Shown here piece after piece: positions 16,843-25,291 of a DNA stretch of 64,000 nt. The position numbers were made by a program, and so were the translations under genes. Position 1 is the first letter of the stretch, and each line of letters opens with the position of its first letter. Source of the DNA: Methylobacterium sp. E-066 (GTDB taxonomy: Bacteria > Pseudomonadota > Alphaproteobacteria > Rhizobiales > Beijerinckiaceae); the NCBI RefSeq assembly GCF_022829635.1, contig NZ_JAKSYO010000150.1, forward strand, positions 38,974 through 102,973. Direction: 5' to 3'. The notes below the pieces were generated by a model, which saw only the letters and a list, made by a program, of their open reading frames with translations, made no database searches and was not told the DNA's origin.

Positions 16843-16880
16843 CGTCATTCCGGGCTCCGCTTCGCGGCCCCGGAATGACG
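16843..16880. repeat. second palindromic element (CGTCATTCCGGG type)
   Basis: CGTCATTCCGGG (16843-16854) pairs with CCCGGAATGACG (16869-16880) around a 14-nt GC-rich loop. It is a different family from the repeat 57 bp away. Both sit in the 330-bp gap between prkB and the NUDIX gene, which contains no ORF of its own. Confidence 0.75.
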
Positions 16881-16949
16881 GGGCGGATGCTTAGGCGTCC
16901 ATGCACCCCAAGCCCTTCGCGCGAGCGGGAGAAACCAATCCCCCAAAAA

Positions 16950-17810
16950 TCACGCCAACCGGCGGCGGCGTTCCACGAGCTGCATGATCATCGGCGTCAG
17001 GATCAGTTGCATGGCGAGGTCGAGCTTGCCGCCCGGGATCACGATGGAATTGGCCCGGCTCATGAAGCTGTCGTGGATCATCGACACGAGATAGGAGAAA
17101 TCGATCCCCTTCGGATCCTTGAAGCGGATCACCACCATCGACTCGTCAGCGGTGGGGATCCAGCGGGCGATGAACGGGTTCGAGGTGTCGACGGTCGGCA
17201 CCCGCTGGAAGTTGATGTCCGTGAACGAGAATTGCGGGCAGATGGTCTGCACATAATCGGGCATCCGGCGCAGGATCACGTCGGTGACGGCATCCGTGGA
17301 ATAGCCGCGGAACGAGCGGTCCCGGTGCAGCTTCTGGATCCATTCGAGGTTGATCACCGGCACGACGCCGATCTTCAGGTCGGCGTAGCGGGCGATGTCG
17401 ACATCCGGGTCGGCCACGCAGCCGTGCAGGCCCTCGTAGAACAGCAGGTCGGAATCCGGCGGGAACGCCTCCCACTCGGAGAAGCTGCCCTCCGGGATGC
17501 CGTAGGCCCGGGCGTCGTGCTGGTCGTGGGCGTAGTGGCGGGTCCGGCCGGTGCCGTTCTCGGCGTAGCTGCGGAACACCGCCTCCAATTCCGGCAGCAG
17601 GTTCGCCCGGGGCGCGAAATGCGACAGGGTCGGCTCGCGCGCCATCATGGCCCGCATCGTGTCCCGGTCGAAGGCGTGAAAGCCGTCGCCCTCGATGAAC
17701 ACCGCGCGCACGTCCTCCCGGCGAAAGATCTGCTCGAAGGTGTTGCGCACCGAGGTTGTGCCGGCCCCGGAGGAGCCGGTCACCGAGATGATGGGGTGCC
17801 GCGCCGACAT
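16950..17810 (-). CDS. prkB: phosphoribulokinase
   Basis: 286 aa, the length of bacterial octameric PRK. It phosphorylates ribulose-5-phosphate to ribulose-1,5-bisphosphate. The P-loop is SVTGSSGAGTTSV (residues 9-21). Also visible are EGDGFHAFDRDTMR and the YEGLHGC block. It follows fbp by 21 bp, so the two form an operon. No RuBisCO gene is in the window. In M. extorquens PRK has been shown to be needed for methylotrophic growth through its product acting on the QscR regulator; by homology and context that role is plausible here (inference). Confidence 0.96.
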   Translation of the reverse strand: MSARHPIISVTGSSGAGTTSVRNTFEQIFRREDVRAVFIEGDGFHAFDRDTMRAMMAREPTLSHFAPRANLLPELEAVFRSYAENGTGRTRHYAHDQHDARAYGIPEGSFSEWEAFPPDSDLLFYEGLHGCVADPDVDIARYADLKIGVVPVINLEWIQKLHRDRSFRGYSTDAVTDVILRRMPDYVQTICPQFSFTDINFQRVPTVDTSNPFIARWIPTADESMVVIRFKDPKGIDFSYLVSMIHDSFMSRANSIVIPGGKLDLAMQLILTPMIMQLVERRRRLA

Positions 17811-17831
17811 TTTTTCTTCTTGGCGTCCTGC

Positions 17832-18887
17832 CTATGAGCGCATCAGGCCGCGCTGACCGAACAGCGGCGAGCGGCCGGCATCGGGCTTGCCGCCGGCATA
17901 ATAGGCGGCCACGCAATCGACCTCCTCGGTGGAGCCGCAGACCAGCGGCGCGCGCTCGTGAATCCCGGTCGCCACCAGGTCGAGGATGCGGGTCTGGCCG
18001 TCGGTCGCGGCGCCGCCGGCCTGCTCGATCAGCATCGCCACCGGGGCGACCTCGTAGAGCAGCCGCAGGCGGCCGCGGGCGTAGTTCTTGCGGGCATCGC
18101 CCGGATACAGGAACACGCCGCCCCGGGTCAGCACGCGCTGGATGTCGGCCACCAGGGAGGCGAGCCAGCGCATGTTATAGTCCTTGTCTCGCGGCCCCTC
18201 GGTGCCGCGCTGGCAATCCTCGATATAGGCCTTCACCGGGGCGTCCCAGTGCCGGGCGTTGGAGGCGTTGATCGCGAATTCCTTGGCCGAGGCCGGGACC
18301 GACATGGCTGGGCTGGTCAGGCGGAACACGCCGTCGGCGCGGTCGAGCACGTAGGATTGGGTGCCGTCGCCGAGCGTCAGGATCAGGGCCGTGGCCGGGC
18401 CGTAAGTCACGAAGCCGGCGGCGATCTGGGCGGTGCCGGGGGTCGTGAACGAGGCCAGCGGGTTGGCCGGATCCTTGATCGACGGGCGGATGCCGAAGAT
18501 CATCCCCACCGCCATGTTGACGCCGATGTTGGACGAGCCGTCGAGCGGGTCGATGGCGACCGCCAGCGGCGCGTCCGGGTTCAGCCGCATCACGTCCTCG
18601 GCCTCCTCGGAGGCGACCTCGGCGACGGGAGCGCCCTGCAGGGCGGCGGTGACGCTTTCGTGCGCGATCACGTCGAGCGCCTTCTGCACGTCGCCGTCGC
18701 TGTTGTTCTCGCCCGCCGCCGCGAGGTCGCCGCCGAGCGCGCCACGCCCGATCAGCGCGCTGATCTCCACCGCCGAGCCCGCGATCGCACGGATCACCGC
18801 GGCGGTATCCTTCAAGGCCGGGTTGGCCGCGACCGCCTGCGCCAGGCAGGTCTCGAGAGGCGTCCCGATCGCTGCTGAAATTGCCAT
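17832..18887 (-). CDS. fbp: class I fructose-1,6-bisphosphatase
   Basis: 351 aa. It hydrolyses fructose-1,6-bisphosphate to fructose-6-phosphate in gluconeogenesis and the Calvin cycle. The class I metal site DPLDGSSN is at residues 113-120, preceded by SEEAEDV. GGVFLYPGDARKNYARGRLR near the C-terminus carries the substrate-binding region. ATG 18887 has GGAGAGAT upstream. It is the first gene of an operon with prkB and divergent from the LysR regulator, whose likely binding sites lie between them. Confidence 0.95.
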   Translation of the reverse strand: MAISAAIGTPLETCLAQAVAANPALKDTAAVIRAIAGSAVEISALIGRGALGGDLAAAGENNSDGDVQKALDVIAHESVTAALQGAPVAEVASEEAEDVMRLNPDAPLAVAIDPLDGSSNIGVNMAVGMIFGIRPSIKDPANPLASFTTPGTAQIAAGFVTYGPATALILTLGDGTQSYVLDRADGVFRLTSPAMSVPASAKEFAINASNARHWDAPVKAYIEDCQRGTEGPRDKDYNMRWLASLVADIQRVLTRGGVFLYPGDARKNYARGRLRLLYEVAPVAMLIEQAGGAATDGQTRILDLVATGIHERAPLVCGSTEEVDCVAAYYAGGKPDAGRSPLFGQRGLMRS

Positions 18888-18958
18888 CGGCCTATCTCTC
18901 CTGCTGAAATCCCGCCTGCCGGGATCGCGCGTTTCGCGTCGGGTCTGTAGCGACCCCT

Positions 18959-18973
18959 CTATCACCATGATAG
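18959..18973. promoter_or_regulatory. LysR-type T-N11-A palindrome in the fbp/cbbR intergenic region
   Basis: CTATCA-CCA-TGATAG is a perfect 6-bp dyad containing T(18960)-N11-A(18972), the consensus core of LysR-type sites. It lies 72 bp upstream of the fbp ATG and about 97 bp upstream of the regulator ATG, a typical place for CbbR-type activation of the divergent operon. Confidence 0.6.
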
Positions 18974-19034
18974 CGGGCGGCGCGCCCCGATCGACAACAA
19001 CCGGAGACGCCACGCTCAAGATTTCTGGGGGATC

Positions 19035-19050
19035 TTGTGTCATAGGACAA
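19035..19050. promoter_or_regulatory. second LysR-type half-dyad near the cbbR/qscR start
   Basis: TTGT-N8-ACAA with T(19035)-N11-A(19047), only 20 bp before the regulator's ATG. It could be the autoregulatory site of the LysR protein. Weaker than the 18959-18973 dyad. Confidence 0.35.
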
Positions 19051-19069
19051 AAAAAACGAGACCTCCGCC

Positions 19070-20011
19070 ATGCGCAACCTCTCCCTCAAGCAGCTCCAGG
19101 CGGTGGCGGCGGTGGCCCGCCTGGGTACCATGACCCGGGCGGCCCAGGAGCTGAACGTCACCTCGGCCGCGCTCTACGCGCGCATCCGCCAGCTGGAGGA
19201 GGAGGCCGGCCTGCTGCTGTTCGACCGGACGCCGGGCGGCCTCAAGCCCACCGATGCCGGCCGCGAGATGCTCTGGGCGATCGACAGCATCAACACCGTC
19301 CTCGAGACCTGCACCGACCGCCTGCGGACCCTGCGCGGCGCCGAGGGCGGGCGCGTCGCGCTGGGCATCGTCTCGACGGCCAAGTATTTCGCCCCCCAGG
19401 TGATCGCCGGCTTCATCAAGATGCATCCCGGCGTCGAGATCAGCCTCTCGGTGCGCAACCGCGGCCAGACCGTCGAGGCCCTGCGCGGCTACGAGATCGA
19501 CTTCGCCGTGATGGGCCGCCCGCCCCGGGATTTCCCGATCGAGGCCGCAACCTTCGGTCCGCACCCGCTGGTGCTGATCGCGCCCCCGAGCCACCCGCTC
19601 GCCGGCCGGACCGGGCTTTTGCGCGAAGACCTGGCCGACCAGCCGTTCTTCTTCCGCGAAGAGGGCTCCGGCACGCGCACGGTCTTCGAAGAGTTCATGA
19701 GCGGCATCCTGGTCAAGCGGGCGCTGCTCGACATCGACACCGGCTCCAACGAGACCATCAAGCAGGCGGTGATGGCCGGGCTCGGCATCGCCCTGCTGTC
19801 GGTCCATTCCGTCGCGGCCGAGGTCGAGAGCGGTCGCCTCGCCCTCCTCGACGTCAAGGGCCTGCCGATCCGGCGCGACTGGTACGCGGTGCGCCGGGCC
19901 GACAAGGTTCTGGGGCCGGCCGCCTCCGCGGTCTGGTCCTACCTGATGAGCGACGGCGCCCGCATGCTGCCCGGCGTCACGCTGCCCGAGGTCGTTGGGG
20001 CCAAGGCGTGA
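19070..20011 (+). CDS. cbbR: CbbR/QscR-type LysR transcriptional regulator
   Basis: 313 aa. The N-terminal winged HTH (LKQLQAVAAVARLGTMTRAA) is followed by a substrate-binding domain with GIVSTAKYFAPQVIAGF and REEGSGTRTVFEEF, both characteristic of CbbR-type regulators that respond to ribulose-1,5-bisphosphate or similar sugar phosphates. In M. extorquens the CbbR homologue is QscR, the main activator of serine-cycle genes, so cbbR or qscR are both defensible names. It is divergent from fbp-prkB and overlaps the following FAD reductase gene by 4 bp. Confidence 0.85.
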   Translation: MRNLSLKQLQAVAAVARLGTMTRAAQELNVTSAALYARIRQLEEEAGLLLFDRTPGGLKPTDAGREMLWAIDSINTVLETCTDRLRTLRGAEGGRVALGIVSTAKYFAPQVIAGFIKMHPGVEISLSVRNRGQTVEALRGYEIDFAVMGRPPRDFPIEAATFGPHPLVLIAPPSHPLAGRTGLLREDLADQPFFFREEGSGTRTVFEEFMSGILVKRALLDIDTGSNETIKQAVMAGLGIALLSVHSVAAEVESGRLALLDVKGLPIRRDWYAVRRADKVLGPAASAVWSYLMSDGARMLPGVTLPEVVGAKA

Positions 20012-21249
20012 GCGCGGCCGGCATCGTCGTCGCCGGCGCCGGCCAGGCGGGCTTCCAGCTGGCCGCCTCCCTGCGCGAGGGCGGCTTCCGGGACCCGATC
20101 ACCCTGGTGGGCGATGAGACCGCCCTGCCCTATCAGCGGCCGCCCCTGTCGAAAGCCTATCTCGCCGGCAAGACCGATGCCGAGGGGCTGTACCTGCGCC
20201 AGCCGGGCTTCTTCGCCGAGCATGCCATCGCCCACCGGCCGGGGATCCGCGCCGTCGCGATCGACCGGGCCGGGCAGCGCCTTCAGCTCTCGGACGGCCA
20301 ACACCTCGCCTACGACCACCTCGTGCTGGCCACCGGCGCGCGCAACCGGCCGCTGCCGGTGCCGGGGGCGGATTTCCCGAACGTGCAGCAGCTGCGGGGC
20401 CTCGCCGATGCCGACGCGCTTCGGGCGGCGCTCGGCGAGGCCAAGGCGATCGTCGTGGTCGGCGCCGGCTTCATCGGCCTGGAATTCGCCGCCGTGGCCG
20501 CCGCCCGGGGCCTGTCGGTGACCGTTGTGGAGGCGGCCGACCGGCCGATGGCCCGGGCGGTCTCGCCGGAGATCGGGCAGTTCTTCCGCGACGCCCACGA
20601 GGCGATGGGCGTGCGCTTCGCCTTCGGGGCCGGCGTGACCGCGATCGCCGGGCGGGAGGGCCGCGCCACCGGCATCGTCCTGTCCGACGGGCGGGAGCTC
20701 GTGGCCGACTTCATCCTGATCGGCATCGGCGTGCTGCCGAACCGGGAGCTGGCCGCGGAGGCCGGTCTCCCGGCCGAGGACGGGGTGCGGGTCGACGCCT
20801 TCCTGGCGACGCCCGATCCCGCGATCTCGGCGATCGGCGATTGCGTCCGCTTCCCGAGCCCGTTCGCCCACGGGCTCACCTCGGACGGCACCGTGCGGAT
20901 CGAGTCGGTGCAGAACGCCATCGACCAGGGCCGCTGCCTCGCCGCGCGGCTCAACGGCAAGCCGGCGGCCTACGGGGCGCTGCCGTGGTTCTGGAGCGAC
21001 CAGGGTCCCCACAAGCTGCAGATCGCCGGCCTGTCCGGGCCCGGCGATGCCAGCGTGGTCCGGGGCTCCGGCGTGGCGTTCTCGGTGTTCCGCTTCCGGG
21101 ACGGCGCCTTGAGGGCCGTGGAGTCGGTCGACCGGGCGGGCGACCACATGATCGCCCGGCGCCTGCTGGCGGCGGGGACGCCGCTCACCCCGGAGCAGGC
21201 GGCCGATCCGGGCTTCGATCTCAAGGCCCTGGCGATGGCACGGCCCTGA
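20008..21249 (+). CDS. FAD-dependent ferredoxin/rubredoxin reductase-like oxidoreductase
   Basis: 413 aa from GTG 20008, overlapping the regulator stop (GTGA), so translation is likely coupled. Two dinucleotide-binding folds are seen: IVVAGAGQAGFQLA at the N-terminus for FAD and VVVGAGFIGLEFAAVAAARG in the middle for NAD(P)H. YQRPPLSKAYL and the FAD-closing motif ISAIGDCVRF also fit the family. Such enzymes reduce ferredoxins of Rieske oxygenases or P450 systems, but no ferredoxin gene is adjacent. The electron acceptor is unknown. The link to the CbbR/QscR regulator may be just positional. Confidence 0.87.
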   Translation: MSAAGIVVAGAGQAGFQLAASLREGGFRDPITLVGDETALPYQRPPLSKAYLAGKTDAEGLYLRQPGFFAEHAIAHRPGIRAVAIDRAGQRLQLSDGQHLAYDHLVLATGARNRPLPVPGADFPNVQQLRGLADADALRAALGEAKAIVVVGAGFIGLEFAAVAAARGLSVTVVEAADRPMARAVSPEIGQFFRDAHEAMGVRFAFGAGVTAIAGREGRATGIVLSDGRELVADFILIGIGVLPNRELAAEAGLPAEDGVRVDAFLATPDPAISAIGDCVRFPSPFAHGLTSDGTVRIESVQNAIDQGRCLAARLNGKPAAYGALPWFWSDQGPHKLQIAGLSGPGDASVVRGSGVAFSVFRFRDGALRAVESVDRAGDHMIARRLLAAGTPLTPEQAADPGFDLKALAMARP

Positions 21250-21264
21250 CCGGCGCAGCGCAGA

Positions 21265-22506
21265 TCAGTTCGAGAAGGTGATCTTCGGCCCCGGCCGCTG
21301 GAGAGCCACCGCCGTGGCGATCCCAAGGCCCAAAATCGTGACCGCGCAGGCCGCCAGCGCCCCGAACTGCCCGAGCTGCTGCAGGGCCTGCCCCAGCACC
21401 GCGACCCCGAGGGCCTGGCCGCAGAAGAACGAGAAGGCGTGCAGGGCCACCGCGGAGGCGCGGGCCGTCGGGGCGACCTCCGTCACCTGCGTCTGGAAGG
21501 TGTTGTGCAGCATGTAGAAGCCGAGCCCCATAGCGGTGAGCGCCGCGCAATCGACCTGCCAGCTTCCGGCCAGCCCGACCACGGTGAGCGAGGCGCCGCA
21601 GATCAGGCCGCCGCCGATCAGCATCCGGGGCATGCCGAGGAAACGGACCAGCAGCCCGACCAGGGCCGAGTAGAGCAGGCCGCCGATGGCGAAACCGGCG
21701 AGCACCAGGCCGGCCTCCCGCGGGCCACCCTCGCCGCGAGCCTCGATCAGCGGGGCGAGATGCGGGAACACGCCGAAGATCGCGATCGCCTCGACGAACA
21801 CCGCGGAGAACAGGATCCGGGCGCGCGGATTGGCGAGGATCGTCCGGTAGCGCCCCACGGCCTGCCCGAAGGCCGGCCGCCGGGCCGGAAGGCGACCGGT
21901 GCGGTCGAAGCCGAACACCGTCGCGGCGCAGGCGATCGCCGCGACCAGCGCCGTGACCGCGAACACACCGCGCCAGCCGATCGCGGACTCGATCAGACCC
22001 GCGAAGGTCGAGCCGGTGAGCTGCCCGAGGATCACCGCCACCAGGAAGCGCCCGATCGCCACCTGGCGCCGGTCCATCGGCACCCGGTCGCCGAGCAGCG
22101 CGAGCGACAGCGGGATGCAGCCGCCCGCCGCCGCCCCCGCCAGCATCCGCAGGCCGAACAGGCTGCCGATATCGGGGGCGAAGCTGCACAGGACCAGGGC
22201 GCCGGCGAGCACCGCCAGGCAGACGCTCATCACCCGCTCCTTGCCGAGCGCGTCGCCCACCGGGCCGAGCACCGGCTGGATGAACGCGTAGGGCAGCGCA
22301 AAGGCGGTGGAGAGCAGCGCCACCGTGTGGGCGTCGCTACTGAGGTCCCGGGCGAGCACGCCGACCAGGGGCTCGACCGAGCGCAGTGCGAAGGTGCTGC
22401 CGAACCCCGCGCAGGCCAGGACCACGATCAGCCGTGGGATCGAGGCGGCCGACGCCTGTGCGAGAGGCGCGGGCGGCGTGAGCGCCGGCTCTTGTCTGTC
22501 GAGCAT
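21265..22506 (-). CDS. MFS transporter
   Basis: 413 aa inner-membrane protein with about 12 predicted transmembrane helices. The loop 2-3 signature is present as GPVGDALGKERVM, and a second-half equivalent at LVGLLVRFLGMPRML. It resembles drug/sugar efflux-type MFS proteins of the AraJ/YdhP kind. Substrate unknown. It is convergent with the FAD reductase gene and followed upstream by the amino-acid binding protein gene on the same strand with about 78 bp between. Confidence 0.88.
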   Translation of the reverse strand: MLDRQEPALTPPAPLAQASAASIPRLIVVLACAGFGSTFALRSVEPLVGVLARDLSSDAHTVALLSTAFALPYAFIQPVLGPVGDALGKERVMSVCLAVLAGALVLCSFAPDIGSLFGLRMLAGAAAGGCIPLSLALLGDRVPMDRRQVAIGRFLVAVILGQLTGSTFAGLIESAIGWRGVFAVTALVAAIACAATVFGFDRTGRLPARRPAFGQAVGRYRTILANPRARILFSAVFVEAIAIFGVFPHLAPLIEARGEGGPREAGLVLAGFAIGGLLYSALVGLLVRFLGMPRMLIGGGLICGASLTVVGLAGSWQVDCAALTAMGLGFYMLHNTFQTQVTEVAPTARASAVALHAFSFFCGQALGVAVLGQALQQLGQFGALAACAVTILGLGIATAVALQRPGPKITFSN

Positions 22507-22584
22507 GGAGGGGATTCGCGCGGCGGGCGGGACTTAAGGCCCCGCGGCATCGCATCTCCGCGGCCGGAGCGAAACCCACTCGGA

Positions 22585-23496
22585 TCAGTGCGCGTAGAAG
22601 GCCGGATCCGAATTGTCGCTCGGATGCTCGAACGCCCAGCGGAGCGCGGAGGAGAGCGGGATGTTGTAGGTCAGCCCGCGCGGCGGCACCGGCTTGAGGA
22701 ACCAGGTCTCGTAGATCTTCATGATCTCGGGGCTGTGGTAGAGATCCGCGGTGGCCCGATCGACCACTGCCTTGAAGGCCAAGTCCTCCCGGCGCAGCAT
22801 GATCCCGTAGGGTTCCGGGTTGGACAGGGTTTCCTCGCTGATCACGTAGGCGGACGGGTCCTTCGACTGGGCGGCCACGACGCTCAGCTGCACGTCATCC
22901 ATGACGAAGGCCGCCGCCCGGCCGGTCTCGACCAGCAGAAAGCCCTCCGGCACGTCCTTGGCGGCGATCACGTTGATGCCGAGCTTGCGCTCGTTGTTGG
23001 CCTTGATCAGCATCAGGATGTTGGTCGAGCCGGCCACCGACGAGACCGACTTGCCGCGCAGGTCATCCAGTTTGCCGATTGTCTGGTCCTTCCGCGAGAT
23101 GAACCGGGTCGCGGTGAGGAAGTGGGTGTTGGCGAAATCGACCTGCTTCTTCCGCTCCGTATTGTTGGTGGTGGTGCCGCATTCGAGATCGGTGGTGCCG
23201 TTGGTCATCAGCGGGATGCGGGACGAGGAATTCACGAACTCCATCGCGACCTCGAGCCCCGGCATCTTCAGCTCGCGCTTCACGGCGTCGGCGATCTTCA
23301 GGCAGATATCGACCGCGAAGCCGACCACCTTCTGGTTCTGGTCGAGGTAGCTGAACGGCGGCGCAGTATCGCGCACCCCGAGCACGATCCGGTTGTTGTC
23401 CTGGATCTTCTTGAGGGTGCCGGTGAGGGCATCGGCCTGGGCCGCCGGGGGAAGCACCGCAAGCAAGACGGCGAGGATCGGGGTGAGCAGGCGCAT
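22585..23496 (-). CDS. periplasmic amino-acid ABC transporter binding protein (glutamate/aspartate type)
   Basis: 303 aa from ATG 23496 with a signal peptide (LLTPILAVLLAVLPPAAQA). The ligand-binding fold of the GltI/AatJ group is clear: VLGVRDTAPPFSYLD, VGFAVDICLKIADAV, ECGTTTNN and the late FLKPVPPRGL. It should bind an acidic amino acid such as glutamate or aspartate. No permease or ATPase genes are adjacent, so it is an orphan binding protein that must share a transporter encoded elsewhere. Confidence 0.9.
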   Translation of the reverse strand: MRLLTPILAVLLAVLPPAAQADALTGTLKKIQDNNRIVLGVRDTAPPFSYLDQNQKVVGFAVDICLKIADAVKRELKMPGLEVAMEFVNSSSRIPLMTNGTTDLECGTTTNNTERKKQVDFANTHFLTATRFISRKDQTIGKLDDLRGKSVSSVAGSTNILMLIKANNERKLGINVIAAKDVPEGFLLVETGRAAAFVMDDVQLSVVAAQSKDPSAYVISEETLSNPEPYGIMLRREDLAFKAVVDRATADLYHSPEIMKIYETWFLKPVPPRGLTYNIPLSSALRWAFEHPSDNSDPAFYAH

Positions 23497-23658
23497 GGGC
23501 TGGCGGGCTCCGGGGTCGTGCATCGAGGCGCCGACCGAGAGGGGCGGCGGGGAGCCGGATCGGGCTTCCGACCATCGCTCAGCAAGAGTCCGGCCGCGAT
23601 GATGCCGAACGGCGCGATGAAGACCGGTTCCCGAGCGAATTGAACGCCGGGATAGTGA

Positions 23659-24558
23659 TCATCCCTCCGATTGCGCGGCGTGCAGGACCGGCAAGGCGCG
23701 CAACGCATCGGTGGCGTAATCGAGGAACGCGTTCACCCGGGCCGGCCGGAGCCCCTGGCTCGGGGTGACGAGCTGGACCGGCACCGGCGGCGGCTCGTGC
23801 GACGCCAGCAGGCGCACGAGGCGGCCCGCCGCGATGTCCTCGGCGGTCTGGTAGGACAGCACCCGCGCGATGCCGCGCCCGGCCCGGGCCGCGATCAGCG
23901 CCGCCTCGACCTCATTGACGATCAGGCGCGGTGCGAGGCGGACGCGGTTGGCACCGAAGCGCCATTCGCGGACATTCGAGCGGACCATGCCCAGGATGGT
24001 GTCGTGGTCGACCAGCTCGGCGGGCATCCGGGGCGTGCCCCGCGCCGCGAGGTAGCCCGGGCTCGCCACGACCACTTGGCGCACCTCCCCGACCCGGCGC
24101 GCGACCAAGCGGGATTCCGCGAGTTGTCCGATCCGCAGGGCAACATCGATGCCCTCCTCCACGAGGTCGAGGTTGCGGTCGGCGAGCACCAGCTCGACCT
24201 GCACCTCCGCGTAGGCATCGAGGAAGCCGGACACGACCGGCGCGACGTGCTTGCGCCCGAACAGGACCGGGGCGGTGACCCGCACGAGGCCGCGCACCGC
24301 ATCGCCCGCCGCGCCGGAGACGGCGGCCTCGTAACCTGCGAGCAGTTCGCGCGCCCGCTCGGCCAGTTCGAGCCCCGCCGGGGTCGGCGCCAGGCGCCGG
24401 GTGGTGCGCTCCACCAGGCGGGTGCCGGCCCGCGCTTCCAGGCTCGCCAGCGCCCGGGTGGCGGCGGCGGCCGAGCGGCGCGACCGGCGCGCGGCCCCGG
24501 CGAGGCTGCCGGCGTCGATAATCGCGACGTAGAGGGCGAGTTCGTCCAGCCGGTCCAT
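23659..24558 (-). CDS. LysR family transcriptional regulator
   Basis: 299 aa. N-terminal HTH (LALYVAIIDAGSLAGAARRS) and a LysR substrate domain with VRVTAPVLFGRKHVAPVV. It belongs to the group that often controls an adjacent oxidoreductase or GST gene. It is divergent from a GST gene at 24657, and a perfect LysR-type dyad lies between them, so that gene is the likely target. Effector unknown. Confidence 0.92.
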   Translation of the reverse strand: MDRLDELALYVAIIDAGSLAGAARRSRRSAAAATRALASLEARAGTRLVERTTRRLAPTPAGLELAERARELLAGYEAAVSGAAGDAVRGLVRVTAPVLFGRKHVAPVVSGFLDAYAEVQVELVLADRNLDLVEEGIDVALRIGQLAESRLVARRVGEVRQVVVASPGYLAARGTPRMPAELVDHDTILGMVRSNVREWRFGANRVRLAPRLIVNEVEAALIAARAGRGIARVLSYQTAEDIAAGRLVRLLASHEPPPVPVQLVTPSQGLRPARVNAFLDYATDALRALPVLHAAQSEG

Positions 24559-24563
24559 GGATC

Positions 24564-24580
24564 ATTTCAGGATCTGAAAT
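24564..24580. promoter_or_regulatory. perfect LysR operator dyad
   Basis: ATTTCA-GGATC-TGAAAT is a perfect 17-bp dyad containing T(24566)-N11-A(24578). It starts 6 bp upstream of the LysR ATG and 77 bp before the divergent GST ATG, fitting autorepression plus activation of GST. Confidence 0.7.
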
Positions 24581-24656
24581 TCTGAGTGTCACAGCGTCCG
24601 GATTTTCGCCGTCCTTTGCAAGAGCCATAGTCAGGGCGTCGCTGGAGACCCCGACC

Positions 24657-25283
24657 ATGTCCGAACCCGCCCTCACCCTGTACGGCTCGCGCCTCTCGGG
24701 CCATTCGCACCGCGCGGAACTGTTCCTGTCGCTGCTGGGGCTGCCCTATCGCTTCGTGGAGGTGGGCAGCGCGGAGCAGCGGGCCGCCGCCGATTTCCGG
24801 CGTCTCAATCCGCTGGGCCAGATTCCCGTCCTGACCGACGGCGCGGTGGCGATCCCGGACAGCAACGCGATCCTGGTCTACCTGGCGGCCCGCTACGCGC
24901 CCGATGGCGGCTGGATGCCGGCCGATCCGCTCGCCGCCGCGGCGGTCCAGCGCTGGCTGTCGGTCGCCGCCGGGGAGATGCGCACCGGACCGGCCCTCGC
25001 CCGGCTGATGGTGGTGTTCGGCGCGACCGCCGACCGGGCGACGGTGCACGCCACCGCGGCGCGGATCCTGACCTTCATGGACGGGCACCTGGCCGATCGC
25101 CCGTATCTCGCGACCGAGCGGGCGACGCTGGCCGACATCGCCTGCTACTCCTACGTCGCCCACGCCCCCGAGGGCGGCGTCTCGCTCGCCCCCTACCCTG
25201 CCGTGCGGGCCTGGATCGCCCGGGTGGAGGCCCTGCCGGGCTTCATCCCGATGCCGGCCTCCCCCATCCCCGAACAGGCATGA
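24657..25283 (+). CDS. glutathione S-transferase
   Basis: 208 aa. N-terminal thioredoxin-like domain (LTLYGSRLSGHSHRAELFLS) with the cis-proline motif GQIPVLTDG and the glutathione contact DSNAILVYLA, then an all-helical C-terminal domain with TLADIACYSY. It is under probable control of the divergent LysR gene. It is followed closely by the FMN-binding protein gene, with which it forms a two-gene operon. Substrate unknown; detoxification of electrophiles is the usual role. Confidence 0.92.
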   Translation: MSEPALTLYGSRLSGHSHRAELFLSLLGLPYRFVEVGSAEQRAAADFRRLNPLGQIPVLTDGAVAIPDSNAILVYLAARYAPDGGWMPADPLAAAAVQRWLSVAAGEMRTGPALARLMVVFGATADRATVHATAARILTFMDGHLADRPYLATERATLADIACYSYVAHAPEGGVSLAPYPAVRAWIARVEALPGFIPMPASPIPEQA

Positions 25284-25291
25284 GGCACGCC

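Noticed and set aside
16695..16880. Palindromes considered as a CRISPR array
   Set aside because: Inverted rather than direct repeats, one copy each, and no spacers of regular length.
18433..21249. A 938-codon plus-strand open frame
   Set aside because: The first half is antisense to fbp and out of frame with the regulator; the genuine gene starts at GTG 20008.
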